Shown here piece by piece: positions 45,061 through 54,308 of a stretch of 64,000 nucleotides of DNA. The stretch comes from Acholeplasmataceae bacterium UBA4853. Lineage in GTDB: Bacteria; Bacillota_I; Bacilli_A; Acholeplasmatales; Acholeplasmataceae. The stretch is from assembly GCA_002399815.1 (NCBI GenBank), contig DHEJ01000038.1:127648-191647 (forward strand), given 5' to 3'. A program made the translations under genes and the position numbers. How positions within the stretch are numbered: position 1 is the first letter of the stretch; each line of letters starts with the position of its first letter. A model generated the notes under the pieces. That model saw nothing but the letters and a program-made list of their open reading frames with translations. It was not told where the DNA came from and did no database searches.

Positions 45061-46271
45061 TAGATATGTTCCTTTATTAATAAATCCATTTCATTCATAA
45101 GATGGGATTTATTAAATTCCTTTTTATAATATTTGAAACTATTCTTAGACATGTTTTCAAAAATTTCTTTATCTAATTCTAATATTTTTATAATATTTGA
45201 AACAGCTAAATAAACATCTCCTGGTTCAGAAACAAAACCACATTCAGATTCCATGACTATTCGTTTTGACTCTCCTGTTGCAATCGCTAAAATTGGCATT
45301 CCACAGGCCATATACGATTGAAGTTTGGCTGGGATTGTCTTCGAAAACAATTCATTGTTATCAAAACTTAAGAATGCTACATCTGATTTTGATAATAACT
45401 CAGGAATATCTTGACTCGGTATAGGATCAAGAAAATCAAACATTTCACTTAATTCGTTATTTTGGATTAGTTTTACTAATCGTTCCTTGCTTCTTCCATC
45501 CCCAACTAAAACAAATTTAATACGTTGTGATAAACCTCTATTTTTTAACTCATTCGCAATTTTCGGTAATATATCTAAACCTTGAGCATCACCAATATTA
45601 CCTGTGAATATAATTCTTAAATCATCATTTTTAGATCTGTATTTAGTTTTTAATGGTTTATAAAAGTCTTCTGCATACTGTGACCAAAGAACTACCTTAT
45701 TCTCATCTACTCCTCTATCAACAATCGTTTGTCTAAAACTATTAGAAGTGACTAGAATTTTTGTTGCTTTAGTATAAATAATATCAACCATTTTATTAAC
45801 TCTTTTTATTACAAACTTATTTTTAATACCACCAACAATTTGCAAATTATCGGGCCATAAATCTTGTACATAAATGAAACTTGGTATAGATTTTCTTTTT
45901 GCATACCATATAGCAGGCAATGCTTGAGTCATAGGTGATACTTCAAAATTAAACACCAAATCAGCTTTAATGTTAGTGAATTTCGCCCAAAACCACCCAG
46001 AAATAACAAACGAAACATAGTTTAAAGCCAGAAATAGTGAATTATTAAATCTCGGAAAAATTGCAAGCCTTTTAATATTTACACCATCAATAATTTCTTT
46101 TCTTTTTCTAAAGTAGCCATACCCCTTATAAAATTTCCCTTTAGGGTAATTTGGAATACCAGTTATAACTGTAACCTTATAACCTCTATTGACCCATTCT
46201 TTAGCTATATCATTAATTCTGAAATTTTCAGGGAAATAATATTGTGAAACTATTAATATATGTTTATTCAT
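45060..46271 (-). CDS. WbuB-like glycosyltransferase
   Basis: A 403-residue GT4 enzyme with VSQYYFPENFRIND, YVQDLWPDNLQ, FTGNIGDAQGLDI and SFDNNELFSKTIPAKLQSYMA. This type accompanies fnlABC in loci making L-FucNAc or L-FucNAm and is the likely transferase for that residue. ATG 46271 overlaps the upstream stop by 8 bases; the longer frame to 46310 is unlikely. Confidence 0.82.
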   Translation of the reverse strand: MNKHILIVSQYYFPENFRINDIAKEWVNRGYKVTVITGIPNYPKGKFYKGYGYFRKRKEIIDGVNIKRLAIFPRFNNSLFLALNYVSFVISGWFWAKFTNIKADLVFNFEVSPMTQALPAIWYAKRKSIPSFIYVQDLWPDNLQIVGGIKNKFVIKRVNKMVDIIYTKATKILVTSNSFRQTIVDRGVDENKVVLWSQYAEDFYKPLKTKYRSKNDDLRIIFTGNIGDAQGLDILPKIANELKNRGLSQRIKFVLVGDGRSKERLVKLIQNNELSEMFDFLDPIPSQDIPELLSKSDVAFLSFDNNELFSKTIPAKLQSYMACGMPILAIATGESKRIVMESECGFVSEPGDVYLAVSNIIKILELDKEIFENMSKNSFKYYKKEFNKSHLMNEMDLLIKEHI

Positions 46272-47118
46272 GATTAACCATCTTGCGAAGCGATTCTTCT
46301 GTTGAAACATAATTTAATTCAAATAGATTATTAGACATAATCTGATCATAATATGAATCACTAAATAATTTATTAAAAGTTATACTAAATTTGGTAAAAA
46401 CATAGATAAATGGATTAAAAATTCTAGTAAACCAAATATTCTTATTATAAATAGCAGAAATTATTTTTACTATTTGACTCGTTGAAATAGTCTCTTTATT
46501 TTGAGGAAAATATATACCTTTAAGGTCATATTCAATTAAATATTCGATAGTTAAAGATAAGTTATCAATATAAAGAATACTTCTCTTATTGGAAATATTA
46601 GGAAAAACTGGAGTTCTTTTTGTAAGTCCTAGTAGTCTAGAAAAGTTACCTTTGGATCCAAATCCATAAATCATTGGTGGTCTCACAATTGCTACTTTAA
46701 ATCTTTCATCTTCAATCTCTTTTAACCCATTTTCTGCCTTAAGTTTACTATTCCCATAAAAATTATCCGGATTTGGTACAGTGTCAAAATCAATTTTTCT
46801 TTCACTTTTATTATAAATAATCATAGAACTCATGAAGATAAATTGTTTCACACCAGCTTCTTTTGCTTTTTTAGCTGTATCAACTGTAAGCTGTGTGTTA
46901 ATTCTATAATACAGGTCCTTTTCACTCCTCTTAGGTGTTGAGTGTGCAATGCCTGCAACATGAAATACTACATCAAATTTGGAAAAGTCGAAATTTATCC
47001 AATTAGGATCTTTCATGTCTAAGGTCTCAACATGGTATTTATCAGGTTCTTTTAATAGCCATTTTTCAACATTAGTTCCAACATATGAATTTGCTCCTGT
47101 AATCAATATTCGTTTCAT
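46264..47118 (-). CDS. NAD-dependent 4-keto reductase/epimerase (WbpV-like)
   Basis: A 284-residue extended short-chain dehydrogenase with GANSYVGTNVE, SSMIIYN and catalytic YGNSKLKAE. It lies directly after a short phosphoglycosyl transferase. It is a candidate to reduce UDP-4-keto-6-deoxy-GlcNAc made by the CapD-type dehydratase (52428), giving UDP-QuiNAc or UDP-FucNAc. The exact sugar is inferred. The ATG at 47118 (MKRILITG) has a GTAGGA site; the frame to 47214 runs inside the transferase gene. Confidence 0.72.
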   Translation of the reverse strand: MKRILITGANSYVGTNVEKWLLKEPDKYHVETLDMKDPNWINFDFSKFDVVFHVAGIAHSTPKRSEKDLYYRINTQLTVDTAKKAKEAGVKQFIFMSSMIIYNKSERKIDFDTVPNPDNFYGNSKLKAENGLKEIEDERFKVAIVRPPMIYGFGSKGNFSRLLGLTKRTPVFPNISNKRSILYIDNLSLTIEYLIEYDLKGIYFPQNKETISTSQIVKIISAIYNKNIWFTRIFNPFIYVFTKFSITFNKLFSDSYYDQIMSNNLFELNYVSTEESLRKMVNHE

Positions 47119-47125
47119 ATGAATC

Positions 47126-47746
47126 CTACTTTTCTTTTTGATTTGCCTTATCAAGTGTACCTGTGCCACCTTCAACAACACCTTCTGATTTAAATATTTT
47201 CCATATCGTACCAAAGAAAATTTTTATATCTAACCATAATCCCATATGCTTTACATAGTAACCATCTTGTTTTGCTTTTTCTTCTATAGTGATCGCATCT
47301 CTTCCATGGATTTGAGCATATCCAGTTAATCCAGGATATAAATCATTAGCTCCATATTTATCACGTTCTTCAATTAAGTCAAACTGATTCCATAAGGCTG
47401 GCCTTGGTCCAATGATTGACATATTACCTTTTAATATGTTAATTATTTGTGGCAGTTCGTCCAAACTTGTTTTTCTTAAAAATTTACCCATTTTAGTGAT
47501 CCATTGTTCTGGATTATCTAGTAAATGTGTAGGTGTATCTTTAGGAGTATCTATTCGCATAGTTCTAAACTTTAATATACTAAAGTGTTTTTTATTTTTA
47601 CCTACACGTTTTTGTTTGAACAGGATTGGTCCTTTAGAGTCCAATTTTATTAAAACAATAATGAGCAAAAATAATGGTGTTAATACAATGAGTCCAATAA
47701 ACGATAATAATGAATCCATGAATCTTTTAAATAGTTTAAATATCAT
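47126..47746 (-). CDS. Short phosphoglycosyl transferase (PglC-type)
   Basis: A 206-residue monotopic membrane enzyme: one re-entrant N-terminal helix, KFRTMRIDTP, the catalytic Asp-Glu in TSLDELPQ, IGPRPAL, and PGLTGYAQIHGR. It loads a sugar-1-phosphate onto undecaprenyl phosphate to start a repeat unit. AAGGA precedes ATG 47746, 6 bases after the regulator gene. A second, longer enzyme of this class is at 54309. Confidence 0.9.
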   Translation of the reverse strand: MIFKLFKRFMDSLLSFIGLIVLTPLFLLIIVLIKLDSKGPILFKQKRVGKNKKHFSILKFRTMRIDTPKDTPTHLLDNPEQWITKMGKFLRKTSLDELPQIINILKGNMSIIGPRPALWNQFDLIEERDKYGANDLYPGLTGYAQIHGRDAITIEEKAKQDGYYVKHMGLWLDIKIFFGTIWKIFKSEGVVEGGTGTLDKANQKEK

Positions 47747-47751
47747 GTATT

Positions 47752-48378
47752 TTAGTCCTTAAATAGCCTTATAATTTTTTTCTTATCATATTTCAATTTA
47801 TCTAAATTATTTTCAATTGTATTTTGGTGTAGATAGCTAGATACCAATACACCATCATGATCGATATTAAATATGTTACTAGGGTTTGTTACTGGTATAT
47901 CATAAACTTCTGTATTTTGCTTATCTAGGGCATCATCTACAATACCTAAAACATTTAACTTTAACCTTCTATCAAATTCTAGGGTTTGTAAAATAATTTG
48001 AGAAACATCACCTGCACCATATAATATGATGTTTTTAAATCCTTTATCAATAATACTTTCAATAAAGACGGTAATCTCTTTTCTAGCGGCATTGTGTATA
48101 GCAAGTGCTGATTTTAAGTATTGTATATTAAGGAGTTTTACTCTTTTTCTACCACTATCAGTAATGATGTATTCTACATCTTTAGTAGATCTATATACTT
48201 TGTTGATATAACCATTTTTCTCTTCTTTATCCAAATACTCATTTATCATAGAAACAGCCACATTTAAAATGCGACTTAGTTCTCTTTGTGTGATATTAGA
48301 ATTTTTTTCTACTGCTTCAAGTAATAAATACTCTTTATATACTGGTGTTGTTTTAAAAAAGATTTTATTATTATCCAT
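47752..48378 (-). CDS. Winged-helix/Rossmann regulator heading the glycan operon
   Basis: A 208-residue protein. Residues about 10-80 form a winged helix (ITQRELSRILNVAVSMINE, then a basic wing). Residues about 110-205 resemble the nucleotide-binding half of PglD-like or CoA-binding domains (IILYGAGDVSQIIL, GIVDD). It may sense a nucleotide sugar or cofactor and control the cluster it heads. The start is ATG 48378 with AGAGGG upstream; the TTG at 48414 would lie at or before the predicted transcription start. The domain joining is visible; the ligand is unknown. Confidence 0.7.
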   Translation of the reverse strand: MDNNKIFFKTTPVYKEYLLLEAVEKNSNITQRELSRILNVAVSMINEYLDKEEKNGYINKVYRSTKDVEYIITDSGRKRVKLLNIQYLKSALAIHNAARKEITVFIESIIDKGFKNIILYGAGDVSQIILQTLEFDRRLKLNVLGIVDDALDKQNTEVYDIPVTNPSNIFNIDHDGVLVSSYLHQNTIENNLDKLKYDKKKIIRLFKD

Positions 48379-48418
48379 AATACCCTCTAGCTTGTTTGTT
48401 AAGTTACTGAACAATTAT

Positions 48419-48479
48419 ATTATGCCACAGTTCCCTATTTATTACAAGTACAATGTACTTAGAGAAACAATCTAAGTAC
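48419..48479 (-). promoter_or_regulatory. Glycan cluster promoter with repeated AAGTAC operator
   Basis: On the minus strand TTGTAA (48447-48442), 17 bases, CATAAT (48424-48419). Immediately upstream and overlapping the -35, AAGTAC (48446) and GTACTT (48455) form one dyad. GTACTTAGA (48455-48463) and TCTAAGTAC (48471-48479) form a second, 9-bp dyad. This cluster of shared half-sites is a likely binding region for the regulator encoded first in the operon. Confidence 0.65.
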
Positions 48480-48547
48480 TTCAAAGGCTTATTAGTCTTA
48501 CTCAAGTAAAGGTTTATTTAATGATATATGTAAGTTTTTTTTAACAA

Positions 48548-48574
48548 AAAGACAAGTATATTAATCTTGTCTTT
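48548..48574 (-). terminator. Terminator of glnA
   Basis: AAAGACAAG (48548-48556) pairs with CTTGTCTTT (48566-48574) around a 9-base loop. A T-run follows on the minus strand. It lies about 20 bases after the glnA stop. Confidence 0.85.
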
Positions 48575-48595
48575 AATGTATTATCTACTAACTTA

Positions 48596-49933
48596 TTAAT
48601 ATTTCCCTAAATACTGTTTGATTTCCCACTCGGATACACTAATTCTATAACTGTCCCATTCTTTATTCTTAGCTTCAATTAGTTTTTCAGCTAAATGTGT
48701 ACCAATCACACTTCTCATTAAAGTAGATCCTGCAAATGCTTCAATTGCATCATGTAGATTACTTGGAAGATTTGAAACACCAAGCGCATGTCTTTGTGTT
48801 TCATCTAAAGAAAACAAATTCTTTTCAACTGGCTTAACTTCAAGTTTGTGTTTAATACCTTCTAAACCAGCCGATAAAATAACTGCCATTGCAAGATATG
48901 GATTAGCAGTTGGATCAACACTTCTAACCTCAACTCTAGTAGATCTACCACGAGATGCTGGAATTCTGATCATGGTTGAACGGTTTGCTTCACTCCATGA
49001 TACGTAACATGGTGCTTCATAACCAGGAACTAATCTTTTATATGAATTAACGGTTGGATTAGTGATTAAACAAAATTCTTTAGCATAACTTAAAATACCG
49101 CTAATAAACATTTGAGCCGTATCACTCAATTTATTTTTAGTATTCGGATCAAAAAATACATTGTTACCATCAAAATCAGCTAAAGATGTATTTGTATGCA
49201 TCCCAGAACCATTAATACCTGATACTGGTTTTGGCATAAATGTTGCATGGAAGCCATGGCGTCTTGCAACATTTTTAACAACCAGTTTAAAGGTTTGAAT
49301 GTTATCACAGGCTTCTAAGGCATTATCAAATTGGAAATTGATTTCATGTTGACTATATGCAACCTCATGATGCGATGCTTCAATCACAAATCCTAACTTT
49401 TGTAGTTCAAGTGATATATCTCTTCTAACATCTTCACTTGCATCAATCGGTGCTAAATCAAAGTATCCGCCTTCATCTGTAAAATTTAAGACAGGATTTT
49501 TTGATTCATCTAATCTAAATAAGAAAAACTCTGGTTCAACCCCCACGTTAAACTTGGAAAAACCAAGTTTTTCCATCTCTTTTAATTGTTTCTTTAAAAT
49601 GTATCTAGGATCTCCCATAAATGGCGTACCATCTGGACGATGTACATCACAAATCAGTCTTGCTACTGTACCTTCTTTTAACTTTTCCCATGGTAATATT
49701 AACCAAGTATTTAAATCTGGATATAAATACATATCTGCTTCTTGAATTCTAACAAAACCTTCAATGGATGAACCATCAAACATTTGTTCATTATTTAATA
49801 CCTTATCAATCTTTGATACAGGTACTTCGACATTCTTAATGATGCCTAACATATCAGTAAACATTAAACGTATATGTTTGACATCATGAACCTTAATACT
49901 CTCTAAAATATCTTGTTTACTACATTTTGGCAT
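48596..49933 (-). CDS. glnA: Glutamine synthetase type I
   Basis: A 445-residue GSI-alpha type enzyme with the beta-grasp start, [25 protein letters not shown], and NRSTMIRIP, and no C-terminal adenylylation tyrosine region. It makes glutamine from glutamate, ammonia and ATP. AAGGAT precedes ATG 49933. It lies at the head of the glycan cluster, whose GlmS and HisH/WbuX enzymes consume glutamine; it is separately transcribed. Confidence 0.96.
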   Translation of the reverse strand: MPKCSKQDILESIKVHDVKHIRLMFTDMLGIIKNVEVPVSKIDKVLNNEQMFDGSSIEGFVRIQEADMYLYPDLNTWLILPWEKLKEGTVARLICDVHRPDGTPFMGDPRYILKKQLKEMEKLGFSKFNVGVEPEFFLFRLDESKNPVLNFTDEGGYFDLAPIDASEDVRRDISLELQKLGFVIEASHHEVAYSQHEINFQFDNALEACDNIQTFKLVVKNVARRHGFHATFMPKPVSGINGSGMHTNTSLADFDGNNVFFDPNTKNKLSDTAQMFISGILSYAKEFCLITNPTVNSYKRLVPGYEAPCYVSWSEANRSTMIRIPASRGRSTRVEVRSVDPTANPYLAMAVILSAGLEGIKHKLEVKPVEKNLFSLDETQRHALGVSNLPSNLHDAIEAFAGSTLMRSVIGTHLAEKLIEAKNKEWDSYRISVSEWEIKQYLGKY

Positions 49934-49959
49934 ACACTTATCCTTCGCTTTCGCACTAA

Positions 49960-49988
49960 ATTTTATCCTAATTTAAAATCCTTGTCAA
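49960..49988 (-). promoter_or_regulatory. glnA promoter
   Basis: TTGACA (minus, 49988-49983), a 17-base spacer, TAAAAT (49965-49960): one of the best promoters in the window. The leader is about 20 bases. I found no clear GlnR box (TGTNA-N7-TNACA) near it. Confidence 0.8.
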
Positions 49989-50182
49989 ATGATTTGTAAA
50001 TTATTTTCAAAAACTGAAAATATTTTGTTATTTTCTTTTAAAATATTTCTAAAATGTTTAGATAACATCTTTATGAAGCAATAAATTTATTTTCAAGTGT
50101 TATAAATATTTATGTAATAAATCTTTATATTAATAAAATTTAAAAATTATATAAATTTTGAAAAGATTAATCAAAAAAACAT

Positions 50183-50190
50183 GTTAAAAT
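50183..50190 (+). promoter_or_regulatory. Extended -10 promoter of the aldose epimerase gene
   Basis: GTTAAAAT preceded by T gives TGTTAAAAT, an extended -10; TTGAAA lies 21 bases upstream, too far for a normal pair. The leader would be about 30 bases. Confidence 0.4.
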
Positions 50191-50226
50191 AAAACCATTA
50201 AATTATATATTGAGGAAAACGACACC

Positions 50227-51150
50227 ATGATACCATTTAGCTCACAGTCTCATACAATCATCTTAGAAAATGAATATATGATCGCCGAAATCATTCCATA
50301 TGCTGCTTCCATATATCAAATCTATATAAAGATAGGTAAACTATTAAACCCTGTTTTATCTACCCCTAAAACAATTGATGAATTTCTATCAAACACTTTA
50401 TCTTATGGTAGAACAATCGGCCGTACTGCTGGTAAACTATATAATACGCAAGAAAGTGCATCATACATTGATTTTAAAGATGAGCCTTTTTTTATGCATG
50501 GTGGTAAAGAAAAAATTTCTACTAAACTCTTTAGTATTGATTATAAAGAAAAACATTCTATTGGACTATCCTATTTTGCACCTCACTTATCTGATGGCTA
50601 TGTAGGTGATATGGAACTCAAAGTAATCTTTGATTTAGAAGGTTCAAACTTTGTTGTAAGATATGAAGTAACTAGTGATAGAGACACTTTATCTAATATT
50701 ACATTACATCCTTACTTTAATCTTGATCAAACAAGTAATCTATCCAGTCATACACTTACAGTATTTTCTGATAAATACATATCCATCAATAATGAAGGTA
50801 AATTTGATCAAGCAGTTGATGTCAAAGATACTCATAAAGATTATAGACTACCTAAGTTACTAGATATTAATGAACAAACAAAACTTGATGATATATACTT
50901 AATAAACCAAGAAACTGCCTTAACACTCGAGACAAAAGATATAAAAATGAATGTTTCAAGTAATTATCCAAGTTTAGTTGTATACACTCAAAATAAACCC
51001 ACAAACACAGATCTATCTAATGCAAAAACTGGTGCACTTCATGCAGGGATTGCAATTGAAGCACAACTGCCTCAAAATAAGTTACCCATTCTTAAAAAAG
51101 GTCAAATCTATCATTACTGGACTAAATACCAGTTTGAAACTAAAAATTGA
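50227..51150 (+). CDS. Aldose 1-epimerase
   Basis: A 307-residue mutarotase-fold protein with NTLSYGRTIGRTAGKL (GalM-type GR-GR region), ITLHPYFNLD (catalytic His) and a late GIAIEAQLPQ (catalytic Glu). It interconverts alpha and beta anomers of hexoses. GAGG lies 11 bases before ATG 50227. It is a single-gene unit convergent with the nucleotidyltransferase gene. Confidence 0.87.
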   Translation: MIPFSSQSHTIILENEYMIAEIIPYAASIYQIYIKIGKLLNPVLSTPKTIDEFLSNTLSYGRTIGRTAGKLYNTQESASYIDFKDEPFFMHGGKEKISTKLFSIDYKEKHSIGLSYFAPHLSDGYVGDMELKVIFDLEGSNFVVRYEVTSDRDTLSNITLHPYFNLDQTSNLSSHTLTVFSDKYISINNEGKFDQAVDVKDTHKDYRLPKLLDINEQTKLDDIYLINQETALTLETKDIKMNVSSNYPSLVVYTQNKPTNTDLSNAKTGALHAGIAIEAQLPQNKLPILKKGQIYHYWTKYQFETKN

Positions 51151-51165
51151 TCATATAAAATTGAT

Positions 51166-51197
51166 AAAGGATAAAGTTTAGTCAAACTTTATCCTTT
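51166..51197. terminator. Bidirectional terminator
   Basis: AAAGGATAAAGTTT and AAACTTTATCCTTT form a perfect 14-bp stem with loop AGTC, followed by TT on the plus strand. The convergent gene's stop (51198) directly abuts it. Confidence 0.9.
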
Positions 51198-52343
51198 TTA
51201 TATGCCTAAATATTTATAGATTTCATCCACTTTATTAACTAATTTATTACCTTTAACTGCTTTTAATCTATCTTTAGTATCTTTTGGTTTTAAAAATATT
51301 TGTTTAAAGATTCTTTCTATCCATGCATATGGTAAAAGTATTGGATATTTTTTTAAGTAACTATAATTTTCTTTTAATACCAATCTACTTGGGAAAACTT
51401 CATTTAAAAAATATTTAATTCTATTGGTTTTTTGTCTTTTTGTAACAAATGTACTTTTAGTAATATATTTATCATGACTTTTCCCTGTACCATGAATCCC
51501 TGATCTTAATATATACTCTATAACTTCTTCATCCATTGAAGTTGAATTTTCTTTTCCAAGGATGATTTTGTTGATATGAATCATTTTCTCACTAAAGTCA
51601 CTTAAGCTATTATTGATTAATAAACTATTTAGTAATTCACAATCAAATATATCCTTATAGTGATTCATATAAACATATATATCAATTAAACTTCTTAAAC
51701 CTACGCCAGATGTCCTAATATGTCTAATTAGATGCGTTAATAAATAAATATATTCAAACTCAGGTTTTAATTTTTTAAGGTTATTTTCTAAACCTATCAC
51801 ATTTGACCAAACATGCGATAGAAAGTCACTATTTTCATAATCAACAACAGATATAATACTTTGATGTAGCTCAATATAAATATGATCGAGTGTTTCATAT
51901 ACATGATGATGCGATGTAGCTGATAAGAATTTATACTCGTTTTCTTTTAGTAAAGATTTTGCAATTTCAAAATCTTCTTTTTTTACCAATATATCTATAT
52001 CTCCCATACCTCGCATGTAGCTTTTAGGATATAGTTTTTTTAAGTTTGCACCCTTTAAAAATAGATGATCTATTTTTGCATTATTTAGTAATTTTGTCAG
52101 ATGATTCATATAGTAGTTTTGTTTAACATCTTTAATTAAGTACTCATTAAACGCTTTTTTAAGCACTAAATAATATTTACTGTCTTTAAAAGTGATTGGA
52201 CCTAATGAATTAAAGACTAAACCTACTAATCCATTTTCAATGATCATTTGTGTGAGTTTTGACTCATCATCAGAATTAAATTGAAAAATCTCTGATTTAA
52301 AGCTACTAACAATTAAATTAAAGATGATGTCTTTATTGTTCAT
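51198..52343 (-). CDS. NTP_transf_5-type nucleotidyltransferase
   Basis: A 381-residue soluble protein of the uncharacterised nucleotidyltransferase family often found in polysaccharide loci. FLKGANLKKLYP and RGMGDIDILV carry the nucleotidyltransferase-fold Asp pair, and SHHHVYE follows. The substrate is unknown; it may modify a glycan or carrier. AAAGGA precedes ATG 52343. A terminator separates it from the dehydratase gene upstream, so it has its own transcript or depends on read-through. Confidence 0.7.
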   Translation of the reverse strand: MNNKDIIFNLIVSSFKSEIFQFNSDDESKLTQMIIENGLVGLVFNSLGPITFKDSKYYLVLKKAFNEYLIKDVKQNYYMNHLTKLLNNAKIDHLFLKGANLKKLYPKSYMRGMGDIDILVKKEDFEIAKSLLKENEYKFLSATSHHHVYETLDHIYIELHQSIISVVDYENSDFLSHVWSNVIGLENNLKKLKPEFEYIYLLTHLIRHIRTSGVGLRSLIDIYVYMNHYKDIFDCELLNSLLINNSLSDFSEKMIHINKIILGKENSTSMDEEVIEYILRSGIHGTGKSHDKYITKSTFVTKRQKTNRIKYFLNEVFPSRLVLKENYSYLKKYPILLPYAWIERIFKQIFLKPKDTKDRLKAVKGNKLVNKVDEIYKYLGI

Positions 52344-52398
52344 TTATCCTTTATCCTTATATGAATCATTATACAAAAAAACATTGTATGATTTTAAA

Positions 52399-52425
52399 AA
52401 TAAATCCAGTTTACCTGGATTTATT
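52399..52425 (-). terminator. Terminator after the CapD-type gene
   Basis: AATAAATCCAG and CTGGATTTATT form an 11-bp stem with loop TTTAC; TTTTTAAAA follows on the minus strand. Confidence 0.88.
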
Positions 52426-52427
52426 CA

Positions 52428-54287
52428 TTAAATACTTGCTTTATAGGATGTAATAATTTCTGATACACTTGTTTTTACTTCATCATTTGATAAAGTTTCA
52501 AAATTTGTTACCAGTGTTTCTAGTCGTTCATAATTAAACGAACCTTGACCGCCATTTTCTGTAAATATGAGTTTATTAGCTGTACCATGATAATTTGGAT
52601 GGGTTGTATCAACTAAAAGTTCTTCAAATAGTTTTTCACCTGGTCTTAACCCAACAATTTCAATTTTAATATCTTCATCAGGTCTAAAACCTGCAAGTCT
52701 AATCATCTTTTTAGCTAGTTCATGAATCTTTACTGGTTCACCCATATCAAGAACAAATAACTCACCACATGCCGCATATACACCGCACTGTAAGATTAAT
52801 CCCACTGCCTCTGGTATGGTCATAAAATATCTAGTGATATCTTTATGCGTAACAGTAACAGGACCACCATCCGCAATTTGTTTTTTAAATAGCGGTATCA
52901 CACTACCATTAGAACCTAATACATTACCAAATCTCACCGCACTAAAGATGGTATTGCCTTTTGATTGCTGATCTTTAATGATGAGTTCTGCAAATCTTTT
53001 GGTTGCGCCCATGATATTAGTTGAACGTACTGCTTTATCACTTGAAACTAAAACAAACTTTTTAACACCATATTGATTAGATAGTGTTGCTGTATTGTAA
53101 GTACCAATGACATTGGTTCTTACAGCTTCAACTGCACTATCTTCCATTAGTGGTACATGTTTATATGCAGCTGCATGAAACACGATGGTTGGTTTAAATT
53201 CATTAAAGATTTGTTCTAATCTAACTTTATTATAGACACTACCAATTCTAACAACTAATTCTGGATATTTATGATCTGGATTCTTATGTGCCTTTCTTAA
53301 TAATTCCATTTGAATGTCATAAGAATTGTTTTCATAAATATCAAAGATAATGATTTTTTTAGGATTTAATTCATAAATTTGACGTGATAACTCACTACCA
53401 ATAGAACCACCGCCACCGGTAATTAAGACCGTTTCATCATTAATAAAATCATTAATGCCTTGATTATCTAGTTTAATCACACTTCGATCAAGTAAATCTT
53501 CTACTTTAATGTCTACTAACTTAGGCACCTTAACATCGTTAATTTCTTCTAAAACGTTTAATTTTCTGATTTTTACACTTAAGTGTAATAATCTATTAAC
53601 TAATTCCTTAAACTTTTCTTGAGGTAAGGTGTTAATTGCAATAATAACTTCTTCAATATGATATTTACTAATCACTTTATCAATGTCATTTAATGTCCCA
53701 ACGATATTTACACCCATAAGTTTTTTTCCAATCTTCTCAGGGCTATCATCAACAAATACAGTCGGTATATTATTTAGATCTTTATTCTTGTATATCTCTT
53801 TTACAACAATTTCACCAGCAGATCCAGCACCAACAATTAAAGTTTTAATTCCAATTGTTTGATACCATTTGATTTGGTAACCAATTAGAATTATGATTCT
53901 TCTAAGTGTTCTAGGAAAAATAAGTCCGGTGATTTCAATTAAAGATATAAAGATGTATGCTGATTCAAACATGAAATCAGCATCTGTTAAAAATACAATC
54001 AGGGCTATAATGATATTGGTAACAATAACAGTAGATGCAATTCTGATAAAATCTTCAAATCCGGTATGTTTACTCATAATTCGGTAAACACCAGTTATGA
54101 AATAAATTATGATCTTAGCAGGAATAATGATTGCAAGTGCCATCCAAATACCAGAGTAATCGTGTGTTACCCCCATAAAACTAAACATCCACATCGAAAT
54201 TAGGTACGATAAAGCTATCGTGATCGCATCAAATAGTATATATTTATAAACTTTTATAAACGATCTCACTTTGGGATTTTTTGCCAT
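52428..54287 (-). CDS. Membrane-bound UDP-GlcNAc 4,6-dehydratase (CapD/WbpM/PglF type)
   Basis: A 619-residue protein: four N-terminal membrane helices, a first Rossmann domain (VGAGSAGEIVVKE), then the catalytic dehydratase domain with ITGGGGSIGSEL, YKHVPLMED and SSDKAVRSTNIMGATK (MxxxK). It makes UDP-4-keto-6-deoxy-GlcNAc, a branch point to QuiNAc, FucNAc or bacillosamine. AGGAG lies 6 bases before ATG 54287. It follows the long phosphoglycosyl transferase gene by 21 bases. Confidence 0.92.
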   Translation of the reverse strand: MAKNPKVRSFIKVYKYILFDAITIALSYLISMWMFSFMGVTHDYSGIWMALAIIIPAKIIIYFITGVYRIMSKHTGFEDFIRIASTVIVTNIIIALIVFLTDADFMFESAYIFISLIEITGLIFPRTLRRIIILIGYQIKWYQTIGIKTLIVGAGSAGEIVVKEIYKNKDLNNIPTVFVDDSPEKIGKKLMGVNIVGTLNDIDKVISKYHIEEVIIAINTLPQEKFKELVNRLLHLSVKIRKLNVLEEINDVKVPKLVDIKVEDLLDRSVIKLDNQGINDFINDETVLITGGGGSIGSELSRQIYELNPKKIIIFDIYENNSYDIQMELLRKAHKNPDHKYPELVVRIGSVYNKVRLEQIFNEFKPTIVFHAAAYKHVPLMEDSAVEAVRTNVIGTYNTATLSNQYGVKKFVLVSSDKAVRSTNIMGATKRFAELIIKDQQSKGNTIFSAVRFGNVLGSNGSVIPLFKKQIADGGPVTVTHKDITRYFMTIPEAVGLILQCGVYAACGELFVLDMGEPVKIHELAKKMIRLAGFRPDEDIKIEIVGLRPGEKLFEELLVDTTHPNYHGTANKLIFTENGGQGSFNYERLETLVTNFETLSNDEVKTSVSEIITSYKASI

Positions 54288-54308
54288 AAAACACTCCTGA
54301 TTTTTTAT

